Part shown: in pieces, positions 44,485-57,200 of the stretch
Layout of the letters: every line of letters starts with the position of its first letter
Numbering within the stretch: position 1 is the stretch's first letter
NCBI GenBank assembly: GCA_029747015.1
Contig: JAKOGI010000180.1
Location: 62,001-126,000, forward strand
Direction: 5' to 3'
DNA length: 64,000 bases
DNA from: Carnegiea gigantea
Taxonomy: Eukaryota; Streptophyta; Magnoliopsida; Caryophyllales; Cactaceae
Notes under the pieces: generated by a model
The model's database searches: none
The model's input: only the letters and a program-made list of their open reading frames with translations
Told to the model about the DNA's origin: nothing
Translations under genes and position numbers: made by a program

Positions 44485-45729
44485 ATGGACCCTAACACTC
44501 CCCCATCATTTATGAGCTTGCTCGATGGTGACGATTCACCCCAAGTTGGGGGGAACAGTGCAACCCCAATCTCCGCACACAATCCCCATGCATCATACCC
44601 CCCATATGTACCACAAAACTACCATCCTTATCCGCATCAATCATATTACCCACCCCACCTTAGCTCGAGAATTCCAGGTAGTTCAAGTCAGAATCCTCGA
44701 CCGTATCCGGCACCATACTACACATCAATACATGACGAACCTTTCAATATGCACGGGAGTGAATACCCGTAACACCCTCCTTACTATCCACCGCCACCTC
44801 CTCATCGAAATTACCTTTCTACGGGGAGCAACTCTACCCCCTCATCGACACCAACGGGGTCACTGGGCGGGTTGGACCAGTCTGGGACGAACATTCAGAC
44901 AAGTACTGATGAGGGGGATGGGGAGGAAGTAATGGGAGGAACTGTTGGTGGTGCGAAAAAGTGGACCGTTGACGAAGATCAACGGCTTATTCGGTCATGG
45001 ATAAATATAGGCACCGATCCTATTGTCGGGGCCAACCAAAAGAAGGCTAGCTTCTGGAATAGGGTGGCCTCCACTTTTAATGAGCACCGTCCATAAGGGG
45101 CATCAGTACGAACTTCAAAGACATGTAACAGTCGATGGTTTCGGTGCGCCCCAATAGTGAATAAATGGACAGGTATTATGCTGAAAGTGAAACGTAGTAA
45201 TCACAATAGGTGGAATGATGCGAAGATTATGGAAGAGGCCCACAGATTGTACACTGAGCGTATGACGAAAAAGTTTGAGTTGGATCATTGGTATGAGATG
45301 CTAAAAGACCAGCCAAAGTGGAGGGCAATATGTGATCCACCTAAATCAGGGTCAGGATCATCAAAAAGGTCCAAACCTGACAGTGAAGAGCCTGGAGAAG
45401 AAGGTGTCGGCGGGAGTGAAAGACTCGAAGGCCGGAAAGCCGCAAAGAGAAGGATGAAACAAAAGGCGAACAACACCGTAGTTGATCTAGTAACAACTCA
45501 GCTGAAGGACATGAGGAGTGGCAACGCTGATATGAATGAAATGTTCAAGGAGTTCATGATCACAGCAGAACAAGAAAAAGCTCAAAAGATTTTGATGAGG
45601 GAAGCAAAACTAAGGAGAAAGGAGGAGAGAATAATGATGACAGACACCTCTACAATAACTCCTAAACAAGCAGCGTACCACGAGCAAATGAAAGCGAAAA
45701 TAATGCAAAGGAGATTTGGAAGCTCATGA
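44485..45729 (+). pseudogene. Harbinger ORF1 (Myb/trihelix-like DNA-binding protein), H1
   Basis: The frame starts ATG 44485 (MDPNTPPSFMSLLDGDDSPQ) and stays in phase for 415 codons to TGA 45727-45729. Two TAA codons interrupt it, at about 44770-44772 and 45094-45096. The N-terminus is Pro/Tyr/His-rich. A SANT/trihelix domain follows: KKWTVDEDQRLIRSWINIGT, NQKKASFWNRVASTFNEHRP, CNSRWFRCAPIVNKWTGIML. Then come a basic nuclear-targeting stretch (GRKAAKRRMKQKANN) and a C-terminal coiled coil (ITAEQEKAQKILMREAKLRR). The family is the NAM-like/Myb ORF1 of PIF/Pong elements, which binds DNA and assists the transposase. Each stop is one substitution from a sense codon. Confidence 0.88.
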
Positions 45730-45955
45730 TCACATTAGTAATATGTCTCCCCTCCCCCTAATGTTCTAGATGAGGAGAACTTTGTATGTCATTGTATGTT
45801 GTAACAGTCTATTATATTGCTTTTGATTTCCATGTGTTATATTAGACATGAGTTTCGTGTAATCATATTATGATATGAAGTTATGCAAAACGGGTGTGTG
45901 TATTATTGTTTAATAAAATGGTTACTCTTCTGTACATAAATGTATAATCATTATT

Positions 45956-47344
45956 ATGTGGCGCAGGCAGATTCTAAGGGATCATTTTAATGTCGACACA
46001 CTGCCTATTGAGGAAGAATCATCGCCCTCCTACTCCTCCTCATCTTCTTCATCAGATGACGATGTCATGATCCCCGTTATGTCAGCGTACCTTCGACATC
46101 AACAACAAGTGCAAGAACAAATGATGCTCCTTATACAACTTACACAAGCAGCAACAGAGATGACACCATCAGCATCTGTGCCTCGAATGAAAAAGAGATG
46201 TCTTAAGAGAGATAGAGAAGCTGCCCACAATCGCTTATACCAAGACTACTTCGCCGAAGATTCAGTGTACAACGAACATCATTTTCGGCGTAAATTCCGA
46301 ATGCGGAGGCACTTATTTCTCCGCATTGTCGAAGCACTCGGCAATCAGTCAGAGTACTTTCAGGTTAGGTATGATGGGTCCGGAAGACGTGGGTTGTCGC
46401 CATTAACAAAATGTACCGCAGCCATGCGAATACTTGCCTATGGTGTAGCAGCTAATTGCGTTGATGAGTACTTGAAGATTGGTGCGAGCACCGCAATTGA
46501 ATGCCTGAAGAAGTTCGCGTCATGCGTCGTTGAGATATTCGGGGAGCAGTACTTGAGGAAACCAAATCAAGCTGATGTTGATCGCTTACTGCAAGTTGCT
46601 GAAACCCGTGACTTTCCTGGTATGTTGGGAAACATAGACTGCATGCACTGGGAGCGGAAAAATTGTCTAACGGCTTGGAGAGCATCATTTCAAAAGCAAG
46701 TTTACAAGGTGCCAACAATCATCCTTGAAGCTGTTGCATTATATGACCTTTGGATATGGCATGCGTTCTTCGGGTTGCCTGGAAGTTTGAATGACATCAA
46801 CGTCCTTGATCGCTCACCTGTTTTCCAAGAGATGTACGAGGATCGCGCTCCTAAATGTGAGTATATCGTCAATGAGCACCATTACAACATAGGATACTAT
46901 CTTTCGGATGGAATTTATCCATAGTGGACGACATTTGTCAAAACGATCCCACTTCCCCAAGGGCCGAAGAAAAAACTATTCGCAGAACGGCAAGAATCAG
47001 TAAGGAAGGACGTTGAGCGGGCCTTCGGTGTGTTACAAGCTCGATTTGCCATTGTGCGTGGCCCCGCTCGTCTGATGGATCAAACAGAAATTGGTATTAT
47101 AATGAGAGCATGTGTTATACTCCACAACATTATTGTGGAGGATGAGCGGGATAACTACGAGCTCGCATTTGACTACGATGTTGTCGAAGAAACTGTCGCA
47201 GAGCCCGTTGTTAACCACGACCAATATCCATGCTATGAGATGTACTTTCGACGATCATACGAAGTTCGCAACTCCAAAACGCATTTAGCTCTCCAGGCGG
47301 ACCTGATTGAGGAAATATGGAAGCGAAATTCGGGTCGGCGGTAG
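45956..47344 (+). pseudogene. Harbinger (DDE_Tnp_4, ALP1-like) transposase, H1
   Basis: The frame runs from ATG 45956 (MWRRQILRDHFNVDTLPIEE) through 462 codons to TAG, with one internal TAG at 46922-46924. The N-terminal part is acidic/Ser-rich. The helical region has MRRHLFLRIVEALGNQSEYF and GRRGLSPLTKCTAAMRILAY. All three catalytic residues are present: Asp in NIDCMHWERKN (codon 46637-46639), Asp in GSLNDINVLDRS (46793-46795) and Glu in KDVERAFGVLQARF (47015-47017). The protein ends NSGRR. It would excise and insert the element at TTA sites. It sits 226 bases after ORF1. Only the single stop is visible as a defect. Confidence 0.92.
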
Positions 47345-48095
47345 AGAGGATAGTCCATTGATCTTCATATTGTCATTTTGTTTGAATTGTTCAACTATTA
47401 TAAATTTTATCCCATTTCATGTCCACCAATGTGTCTTATGTTTTATTTACTATCCGACTCTTGTAATTTGTAATTTGAAGCATGTGTGATTTCTTAAAAA
47501 ATTCAATCTCTTCGCGGGGGTTTTTTATTTGTTGCGTATGATAATTATTATGTGCAGATTATTTTTTTCCGCACCAAAATCACACCCAGCTAACCAACCA
47601 CAAAAAAAAATAGTTACGCAAAGTCATTTTCTTCCAACAACATTTAGTTGTCTACATTCATCATCATATTGTAATTTTTTTCATTCACCTTCTCTAATTT
47701 TTATTTCGTTTTTTGTCAACCAGCGCTTATTGTTAAATTTATGTATCGAACTCTTGTAATTACTATACTTAGGTATGTGTTAATTTTTTAATTGAAACTC
47801 TTGCACTGTTCAAAAAATACATACATGACCTCCAATTAGTTTTGTTACGAAATTATTAACTCCAAATTATTTTTTCTATAAATAATTAAACCAAATAATT
47901 AAACTAACAAAATAAAAATAAAATAATTGAATTTGATTTGGTGTGGGATCTATTGATATTATTTTATTTGATGAGGGAAAGTGATGAGTCTTTTATTAGA
48001 GACAGTGAGAATTGTAAGGTGTTGGAGAGAGGGCTGATGTGGCAGTGGTAGATCCCGTTGGTGAGCCAAAATCTGGCTCGCCATTGCATTTGCTC
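47345..48095. other. 3' non-coding part and right terminus of H1
   Basis: AT-rich sequence. The last 160 bp (ATTATTTTATTTGATGAGGG ... GGTGAGCCAAAATCTGGCTC) is shared with the MITE at 31290-31447. No gene is present. Confidence 0.6.
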
Positions 48096-48172
48096 TAAAT
48101 GCTACCCTGCTCGCAAGCTCGCAGCTCTCCAAAACCCCTCGCATTTGTGTACAATCGGCAAACCTGCCGGCT

Positions 48173-48214
48173 AAACCCTAAAATACAAAATCCCCAAAAA
48201 ACGAATTTAGGGTT
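48173..48214 (+). promoter_or_regulatory. Telo-box motifs in the RBM39-like 5' leader
   Basis: AAACCCTAAAA at 48173-48183 and its inverse TTTAGGGTT at 48206-48214 lie 85-125 bases before the start codon. Telo-boxes (AAACCCTAA) are common in 5' regions of plant genes for translation and RNA processing that are active in dividing cells. They are the clearest regulatory words between the transposon end (48095) and the ATG. Confidence 0.6.
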
Positions 48215-48298
48215 CCAAATTTCTATTGAATCGACGTAATTTACTCTCATCAGGTCACTCTATCTTCAAATTCTGTGGATCTAGTTGTGGAGAATCCA

Positions 48299-51200
48299 AT
48301 GGACTTCGACGAGTACGAGTATTTGGAGAAATCCGTGGAGGATTCAGAGGCTAAATCATCGAAGAAGAAGGACCTGAGCGAAGAGAAGAGAGATAGAAGG
48401 CATCGGAGGAGAGAGGAAGAGGAGGATGATGATCTGAGGAGGAAGAAGTCGAGGAGTGAGGATGACAATGGAGGAGAGAGAAAGCGGGATGATAGGGAGA
48501 GGAGGAGAGAGAAGGAGGACAGACACAGGAGCGATAGGGATGGGGATAGAGAGAGGAGGGATGGTGAGAAGGGGAGAGAAAAGGAGAAGGATAGGGATAG
48601 GGATAGGGATAGGGAGAGGAGAGATAGAGAGAGGGATAGAGAGAGGGAAAGGAAGGACAGAGAGAGGGAGAGGGAGAAGGAGAAGGAGAAGGATAGAGAA
48701 AAAGAGACACAGAACGAGAAAGAGAGGGAGAGAGAGGTGTCAAGGCGAAGCAGCAGCCGGTCGAGGCGTCATGATAGCCGGGAGCGTGAGAAGGGTAGGG
48801 AAAGAGAGTTTAGAGATGTGGAAATGAGAGACAGCAGGTAACAATTCTAACTTGTCATGGTTATTTTGCCATTGCTGAATGGTTGGTTATGCAAATGTGC
48901 TTCATTGTTTTGTGTTTAACTCTTAAGGGTGTTGATAATATTGAATTATTAGTCCCTGCATGGGTCTAGAAATGCTTGTGATATTGATGTCAGGCTGGTA
49001 ACTTGTACTTCTGTTTGGTTGCCCATCTAAGGGAACTTTTATTTGCTGTTTGATTTGCCCATTGCCATTTGGAAGCTCTAATAAAGTCAGCATTGTGCCC
49101 TCTGCTTAATTAGTCATGTGCAGCATGAGGCATCCCTTGTCGATCTTGGTGATCACCATGATTCTTGCTGAGAAATCATTTCATGATGACGCATTAGACT
49201 ATGTCTACAACGAGAACCTCAGTATTGATCCTGTTGAAGCAGGGCCTGGGGTGATCTAGATGTATTTGTGAGATGTACCCGGGCTGATCTGGATTTATTT
49301 GTAAGATGTATATAAATGAAGTTAAATTGGAATGCTACAGACTGTTGAATTTGTTTGGGTGGTTACTGATTTTGCTTCCCACCCCAAGCATTAGATAGAT
49401 GTATGAGTTTTAGCAATCAACAGTGAAGCAGCTGTGAGGAACAATACTACTGTTCTCCTGAGGACAGGAGATCGCTGTTGGCCTGACTGCTTGAGCAGAG
49501 CAATAAGTGTTGAGTAGCTATGAGGTGGTTGGTGTTGCGAGAACTCATTGTTTGGCCCAATTGAATATCCTGATCTTACTATGCTCAAACTACCAAATGT
49601 TGCCGCCTACATGACTCGCTATTTTGCCTGATTAGGACTCTCTTTTGACTTTTCTACATAGAAGGTGAATCCATTTTTTGCTGTATACACACCAAACAGT
49701 TCCTTCAAAGCCATTTGACATTTGCTTGTATCCCCCTTTTTAGTCCCATTTACTGGGTTTAAAAAGTGTTTTATGCATCTTTCCATTTTGGTGCTTTGAG
49801 GTAGCATATTTACAGGATTTTGTAACAATGTTTTTCTTGTAGTTCGTTCGAGCTAGTAGAAACCATATCATCTATAGTGTTTCTTCTGCTTATCCAAAAT
49901 CGAAAGCCACTTAAGGATTCTTTTTATAAATAGGACTTTTTAACTCTTTTGGATTCTCTTTCTCATGTTTATGTGTCCCCTTTTCTACTTTGTATGCCTT
50001 AATTTTAAAATGGCCTACCACTTGTTATAGCAATCATTGAAGACCGAATCACCTTAAAAGAGACTAAGCTGCTTGAATGTTGATATCTATCTCTTGGGTA
50101 ATTTGCGATATTATGAATTCTAAAGCTGTTTTTTCTGTTCAAGATTCAGACTACTATGGTTGATGACGAAGTGCTATCTAGGCAGTGAGGACTATCATGG
50201 ATCTGCAATTGACATATTCTTTATTTGCATGCCTGATTATGTTGGCATGTTGATGAGTGTGATAAATGTTATTGGTTGCAGGAGATTCAAGGAGAAAAAA
50301 GACATGGTTGAGCCTGAGGTTGATCCAGAAAGAGATCAAAGAACTGTTTTTGCCTACCAGGTATTTGCCTCTTATTTCCTGAGTTTTCTCTCTAGACGTT
50401 TTATTGATTCAATCAAAAAATGCGGTTTTCTATACATCTAACTTTACATGTTGCTTGTTTTAATGACAGATGCCTCTTAAGGCGACTGAGAGAGATGTTT
50501 ATGAGTTCTTCTCAAAAGCTGGGAAGGTGAGTGATTGCATACTCTATGATCGTCTATACAGTCCTAGTAGGACTTCAACTTGTTCTATTTGGAGTTTGCT
50601 TAACATTTTTATATCTTGGTTTGTTGTAATGTACTTCCACATGTAAGCTTGGCATTGAACATATTTGTTTTCAAAATCAATAGTATAACTGTAGAAATGC
50701 ACCCCTTCTTATTGAATTTACAGTAAAAACACCGTAATCACCTATTGTGGATCTTGCTTAAGACCTAGACATAGGCCATCTTATCCCTCTGAGTGTATAG
50801 ACTCCTATCAGCTATCGAGTGATTGCTTAGTTGTACGTGAGCCAAACCTAATTTGATAACCACGTTGTAGTTCTTTTTGTTATTGCAATGCCATGAATGG
50901 TGCCCCCCCTCCTGCTTTCCTATTCATCATTAATCATGCGTTCAAAATACCCTGTCTTTGACTCGCCACTGTGAAACCTCTTGGGGATTTTTGGTTCATT
51001 TTTGTCGGAATTGAGATGATTCTGGGAGGTGTTACACTGGTTTTTTTTATTGTTAAGTCTACTTGTTTGGTTCAATTTGGGAATGGATTCAATGTAAGTT
51101 AAAAATAATACCTAAAGCTTTAGGTTTATGTAAAACCAAGGGGTGGGTGAGGTTTTGTAAAACTTATACCTTGTGGGTATGTCATTTCATCAAAAATGTG

Positions 51201-54200
51201 ATTTCGCATAAAAATTACCCTAACCAAATGTAAGGTATGGAAATATGTTATACAATTCCCACATATGAACTAAAAAACCCCTTGAACGAAATGGGGTCTT
51301 GGACTTCAGGATATCCCCATGTCTCCAAATTACTTTTTTAATTTTTTCAATTTTTTTTTTGGGATAAGGAAAAATATGCATATTAGATAAAAGGATCAAT
51401 AGATGGATGCTGGGAAAGCATCCTACAAAAAATTATGTACAACCAATATGCAAGCGGGGAACTTAAAGCACATCCTTATTTCAATTTGATATGATCAAGG
51501 AAGTATGAAAGAGGGGTCGCCATCTTCTTTTGATGTTGTAGATTTTGTGGATAGATTTCATTTTGGATGTATATGGTCCTTCTCTAGGATGCTTGCTTGC
51601 ATCCAACCCTTTGTTTATGATATATTTAGATATCATAGTTTTAAAAAGCGTAGCTGAGGCGTGCCTCGGCGAGAGGCACACAAGCTGTCGCCTCGTACAC
51701 CCCAAAGCGCAGAGAATCCATTAAACGACCTGAGGCGTGCTCCTTCAGGTGCCTCATGGAATCTTTCAGCAGTGAAGGCATCGAGAAGAGAGAGGAAGGC
51801 CACTGAGCAAGGCAAACACATAATTTCTACAAATTGGAACTTATTGCAGCAATATCACTCCTTTTTGAGCCAAACCCCTCTACTAATTTCAAGAATTAGC
51901 TTCGAATTGAGCCTTATACCTAAACCCAGATTTGTGAAACCCTAATTGTTGAACTCAAAGTATTGCTCAAATTGGAGGTGGTCTTGCATCCCAACCATGA
52001 CAGAGGATGCTGAAAACCTGTGTGCATGTATTTTCGGTGGTCAATTGCCATCTATGTGCCACCAGTGGCCTCCTAGATGTTGCCTTTTTCTATGCGGCAA
52101 TTTATTTCATCCGATCTTTTGGTTTCTTTTTCAGATCTGTTTCTCTCATGGTGGGTGGTAATAACTTCTGCTTTTGTCTGCAGGAAACAGTAACTTCTAC
52201 ATCCATATCTTGTTAACTTGTTTTTCTTAAAAAATCTACTATAGTGTAACTTCCGTTCCTATCCATATAAATTTCTTTTTAAAAAATATAAATTTTCTAT
52301 TTCTTATATGTATATTTGGGCATAATATATTTTCTGAATATTTTTTTTGTATTTTTTAGAAAAGTGCACCTCGCGTCCTTGTGGTGTGCGCCTTCACCTC
52401 GAGGCTGGCGCCTCGCGCATAGGGAGCCTTTGCGCCTCGGTGTGCTTCACTTTTTTTTTTTTTAACTAAGATATTATATTTTTCTTATCAAAAAACAAAA
52501 AACAGAGTGAGGAAGTTGCCGATTAGTCACAATTCTTTCATAAGTACCTTTCATAATCCGAATATGTGCAATTAGGACAGCCTTCTTTTCCACACATCTT
52601 CACTGCTTCTCTATAGGCACTTTGTCATAAGCTTTCTCTAAGTAATTGAAAATCATTTGTAAATCTTTATTCCGACTCTTTAATGTTCTGTAAGCCATCT
52701 TATGAGATGAATGGCTTCCTTTGTTGGTCTTCTTGGTATAAACCAAAATTGTTCATATGAAAAGATTATGTCCCTTTTCAACCTCTTTTCAACAACCTTT
52801 TCTCGAAGGCTTCTAATATAACTTAGTAGCTTGATATAATTGTTGCAGTTTTGGCATCACCTTTCTTCTCATACAATGGGACCAATGAGCTAAGCCTCCA
52901 TTCTTGTGGCATCTTTGCATGCCTATAATTGACATCAAATAACCTAGTTAGCAAATGAGCCTTCTTTTCTCTTCTTTTCTTATGAGTTTTTGCTTATCTA
53001 CCACTATGTGATATGATCCAACTGGCTTTCAATTATTTATCTTTTGTGATGGCTCTCTAATTTCATCTTGGATAATGTAATGCCTGAGCCTACCCTCATG
53101 GTGCCTTGGGTCACCTACCTTTTGCCATGTTTTCCTACAAGAACCCCACCTCCCTAATCCTTATGTGTCTCACATGTTAAAGTCACTTGTTTGTCTTTAC
53201 TAGCCTTTTCTCATTTGAACAACTTTTTCTCCTGTTCTCTCTAATCTTGTAATATTCCATACTCTTTATTCTTCTTTTCTGGAATTGCTTTCTCTAGTTT
53301 TCTTTTTGCCCTGTGTTGTGCTTTCTCAGCTGTTTTTTCTTCCTTGAAGGTTGTGTATGCATTTTTCTTTGCTTTGACTTTCTCTTGCACCTCGTCATTT
53401 CAACCACGAAGCTTCTTTCCTTGTTTAGTGACCTCGTGAAGACCCAAAGATTTTCTTAGCCGAACTCTAGAAGAATTCTCCATCTTCTCCCACATTTGGT
53501 TTATATTGCTGTATTGTTCGCAAGCCCCCTTTGCTTTGACCTTATCAGATGACTTTGAAGCATTTTGGATAAGTACATGCTGATCCAACTGCTATATCAC
53601 TGTGTCCGTTCTGCTCTAGTTGATTTGCACACGCTAGAGTGCATTGTTCAATTTCTTTCTTCCCCCCCCCCCTCATTTGTTCTTTGCCTTACTTGGTAAC
53701 TCTCTTCAATTGTTATCTCCATCAGGTGAGAGATGTGAGACTTATCATGGACCGGAACTCAAGACGGTCGAAAGGGGTTGGGTATGTCCTATCTAACCTT
53801 GGTATTAACTGATGCATGCATTGTTGGAAGCAGCTCTTAGCTTATGTTAATTTTAAGATGTAAGCTTGACTTTATTCTTAAATGAACTAGCAATGCCATA
53901 AAGATTTCCATGATGAGGGATGATGGGAATACCTTGCTCTCATGTTAATCAATTCATGCAGCATTTTAAAGGTAGATGACATGAACCTGAGTTTGTTTTT
54001 CCCTTTTGTTTTCTTTAATCTGTAGGGACTTAGATTCATTGGTGTATAATTTTTGAGTTATATTCTTATTCTTCATTTCTGATTGGAAGCTGTTTCAATC
54101 TAGGTAAGTTTAAATTTGGATACATCTTTAAGGTGGGTACATCGAAGAAAGGCCATTATAACATGGCAAAGAAGAGGCTTTGTGAGGACATAAGAGGCTA

Positions 54201-57200
54201 GGTGCCCGAGCTCATTGTTCGCCTGTTCTATATATTTTGAACTCCTAGTTTTTGGAGTCGATATATGCCTTGCCTAAGGCTATTTGTTGCTTTTCTTTCC
54301 GCAGTTCTTCTGAAATTGCTAGGTGGCCAGGCTCATTCTTTGCCTATTCTGTATGTTTCTGTCTCCTTTTGGAGTTCACAGATGCCTTGCCTAAGGCAGT
54401 TTGCAACTTTTCTTTCTGCAGTTCTCTTTGAAATTGTTGCATATTCTCTTCAAAATCTATCTCCTCTTTTACAAATTGAGGACTATGAGCCAAGGGAAAA
54501 GGTTGTATATTTCAATGTTTGTTTAATGTGTCATTCCCTTTCTTGTTTTGCTTTCTAAGGGGTGAATTCTTGCATTTTTCTGGCCGTAAAAGAACTGGGA
54601 AAAAATGTGATTGAATTAGCAGTGGAACATCTGAACCAAGGATCATGAGATGATGTTGGTGACTGTGCTACTTACGGAAAGGTGAAATGAATAGAAACAA
54701 CATGGGAAACTGTGATATGTTTTGGATTTGACTTAAAATCGGTCTCTGTAATTTTTTTTAATTATTTTCCCTAGGCAAATCTGATTGTGTTAAAATAACT
54801 TTGGTGTTGAACTTGTTGCAACTTGCTATTTTGTGGGAGTTTATCTAACCTTCTCTTTTATTTGAGAAATCAGATTCGCCAAAAGAAGCACAGCTTCAGC
54901 TTTCTCTCTTATGGATTTTGTTCTCTACAATTATTGTCTAAAATTCTTTGTAAGTCCTACCTGTTTCTTCTGCATTTTTATTCTTTGATAAGCTGAAAAT
55001 AAGCACGTGTTGAGGTGCAGGTATATTGAATTTTATGATGCAATGTCTGTGCCGATGGCAATCGCTCTATCTGGTCAGCTACTTTTGGGGCAGCCTGTGA
55101 TGGTTAAGCCATCTGAGGCAGAAAAGAACCTTGTCCAATCTACAGCTACTACTGGTTCAAGTGTCACAGGCCCATATGGACCAACCGATCGGAAATTATA
55201 TGTTGGCAACTTGCACTTCAACATGACGGAGCAGCAATTACGCCAGGTGAAATAAGGAACGATGTGTGCTTTGAAAGTTGAAAGTAATGCTATACATATG
55301 GATTTGAATGTCTCAAAAATAAAGAGACGGGGGTTTTCCAGATGATATTATACTTAAAACCTTATGTCATCAGAAGAAGGGGTCTCGTTTAGCCTTTAAG
55401 TTTTGGCAAGGTCATGATTAAATTTTGGCATGAGCCATGAGCAATGTCTCTTGACTTCTTTATATGAATTTTTTTCTTGAACGAAGAGATTACTGGTGCA
55501 ATTTTGTATTTTGCTGCTGTCTTTTAGGTCCCTTTTGTTTTTGGGAGGGGGGGGAGTGGGTTTCAATTTATGAGCACAAAGGAGTGGTATGATGAATAAA
55601 AGAGAATTCTGTTCAGGTTTTAGAGGGATCTCTGTGTGGGAGAGGTTCAATTTTGTTTGGAAATCTGAAATTTCTTATTGAACGAACTTGATATGGTGGT
55701 TGAGTTGTACGGTGGCATTTAACGGACGATTTTAGTTGATTGAGGATGTTAGGTACTAGGGAGATTGTTTGGAGAGCAGTTGCTCCTTGCACCCCTGCCC
55801 CTCCTTGCGGTCCTTGTTTAAGTTTCCCTATGAAAAGTGTTTGAGAGCTCATTTTCAATGTCTCATATGCACGTCAAATCTATCATTTGTAAGAGGAATA
55901 CTCACATGCACCTTCGTTGGCCATTACGAAAATTCCGTCATTATAGATGCCCTCCAAAGCTTGTCTACTTACTTCTGTTTGTTATGCTCGGCATTATTTG
56001 ATGCATTTACTTCAGCAACGGATAAGTCCATGTCCATGTGTCTGATATTTAGATATTGTTCATCTTGAGTCAGTAACATTATACTTCAGAAAAAGAAAAG
56101 AGAGGTGGGGAGGGTGTGAAGCATGCCTGAAACCTCTCTAGAAATTAGCTAAAAGTGCATTTGTTCTAGATGATTCTGCACGCTTCATTGCCCATTACAG
56201 AGAGTGCAATTATGTTTGCTTTTCCTTATTGGTGAAGAAAACCATCCTCTTTTAGGCTCTCACTTGTCATTTTTTTTTGGGTGGTTCTCTAGTGACAGCT
56301 GCGCTCATGTGAGATGTCTCTGTTAGATGATGGTTCTGATTCTCTGTTTCTTATTGTGTTTGGTCAGATCTTCGAGCCATTTGGTCCTGTGGAGCTGGTA
56401 CAGCTGCCCCTTGAACTTGAGACTGGACAGTGCAAAGGTTTTGGGTTTGTTCAAGTCAGTCAAAACAGAAGTTTGATATCTTATCCTCTGCCTCTTTAGA
56501 GCTATTATGTATGTCAGCTAATTCCGGACTTTTTGCAGTTTGCTCAAGTCGAACATGCAAAGGCTGCTCAAAGTTTGAATGGAAAATTGGAAATTGCTGG
56601 CAGATATATTAAGGTAGGCTTCAATTAATTGCTAACATGGTTCCTGTGCACTGGTGTGATGACTGTTCATCTAACTTTTGCATGTCTTCTCTCTGTTCTT
56701 GCCGATAGACTTGGCAATACAGGCAAGTGTGTGAATTATGAGTTAGTATTTCGGGTTTGAAAGTGTTAAACCCTAACCCTAAAGTTTCAGGTTTAAGGTC
56801 AACCCAATGGGCTAGAAGCACATCTTCTTCTACAAACATTATGAGCATTAAAACAACTTTTTAATGTAAAGAGATCTAGTCCACAGAACTTCAAACTATG
56901 ATATTTAAACTCTTTTCAAGTGCCAATTTATAGAACATAGGTTTTGTTGAGATTTTGGATCATATTTTCTCAACAACAAAACGCAGAGGAAAAATGAAAA
57001 GAAAATTGTCTAGATGTCTAATTGTTACCAACATAAAATTCCTAATGAAAAATACTTAATGATGTGGTTATTTCCCTTTTTTGCAGTGCTATTACTCTGG
57101 ATGGTCGCATCGTTGATTTGATTAGATCATGAGGTGGTCAGTTGTCTTTGGGAAAATTTAGGCAGGATTAGCAGTTGTGCATCATAAAGACACTTTTATA

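Larger units (their letters stand above)
42675..48095 (+). mobile_element. PIF/Harbinger element H1, nearly intact
   Basis: The left end GACCAAACGCAGCGAACGCC follows TTA at 42672-42674. The right end CGCCATTGCATTTGCTC is followed by TAA at 48096-48098. The reverse complement of the right end, GAGCAAATGCAATGGCG, matches the left end imperfectly. It contains ORF1 (44485-45729) and the transposase (45956-47344) on the same strand, as in Pong-like elements. Only two nonsense codons in ORF1 and one in the transposase are visible. The two flanks are TTA and TAA rather than identical, so either one has mutated or the end lies in a neighbour. Confidence 0.78.

Noticed and set aside
48275..48298. Upstream in-frame GTG start for the RBM39-like protein
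   Set aside because: Family proteins start MDFDEYEYLEK, which matches the ATG at 48299; GTG starts are not usual in plants.
48351..48743. 130-codon minus-strand frame (Ser/Pro/Tyr-rich)
   Set aside because: Antisense shadow of the Arg/Asp/Glu repeat region in RBM39 exon 1.
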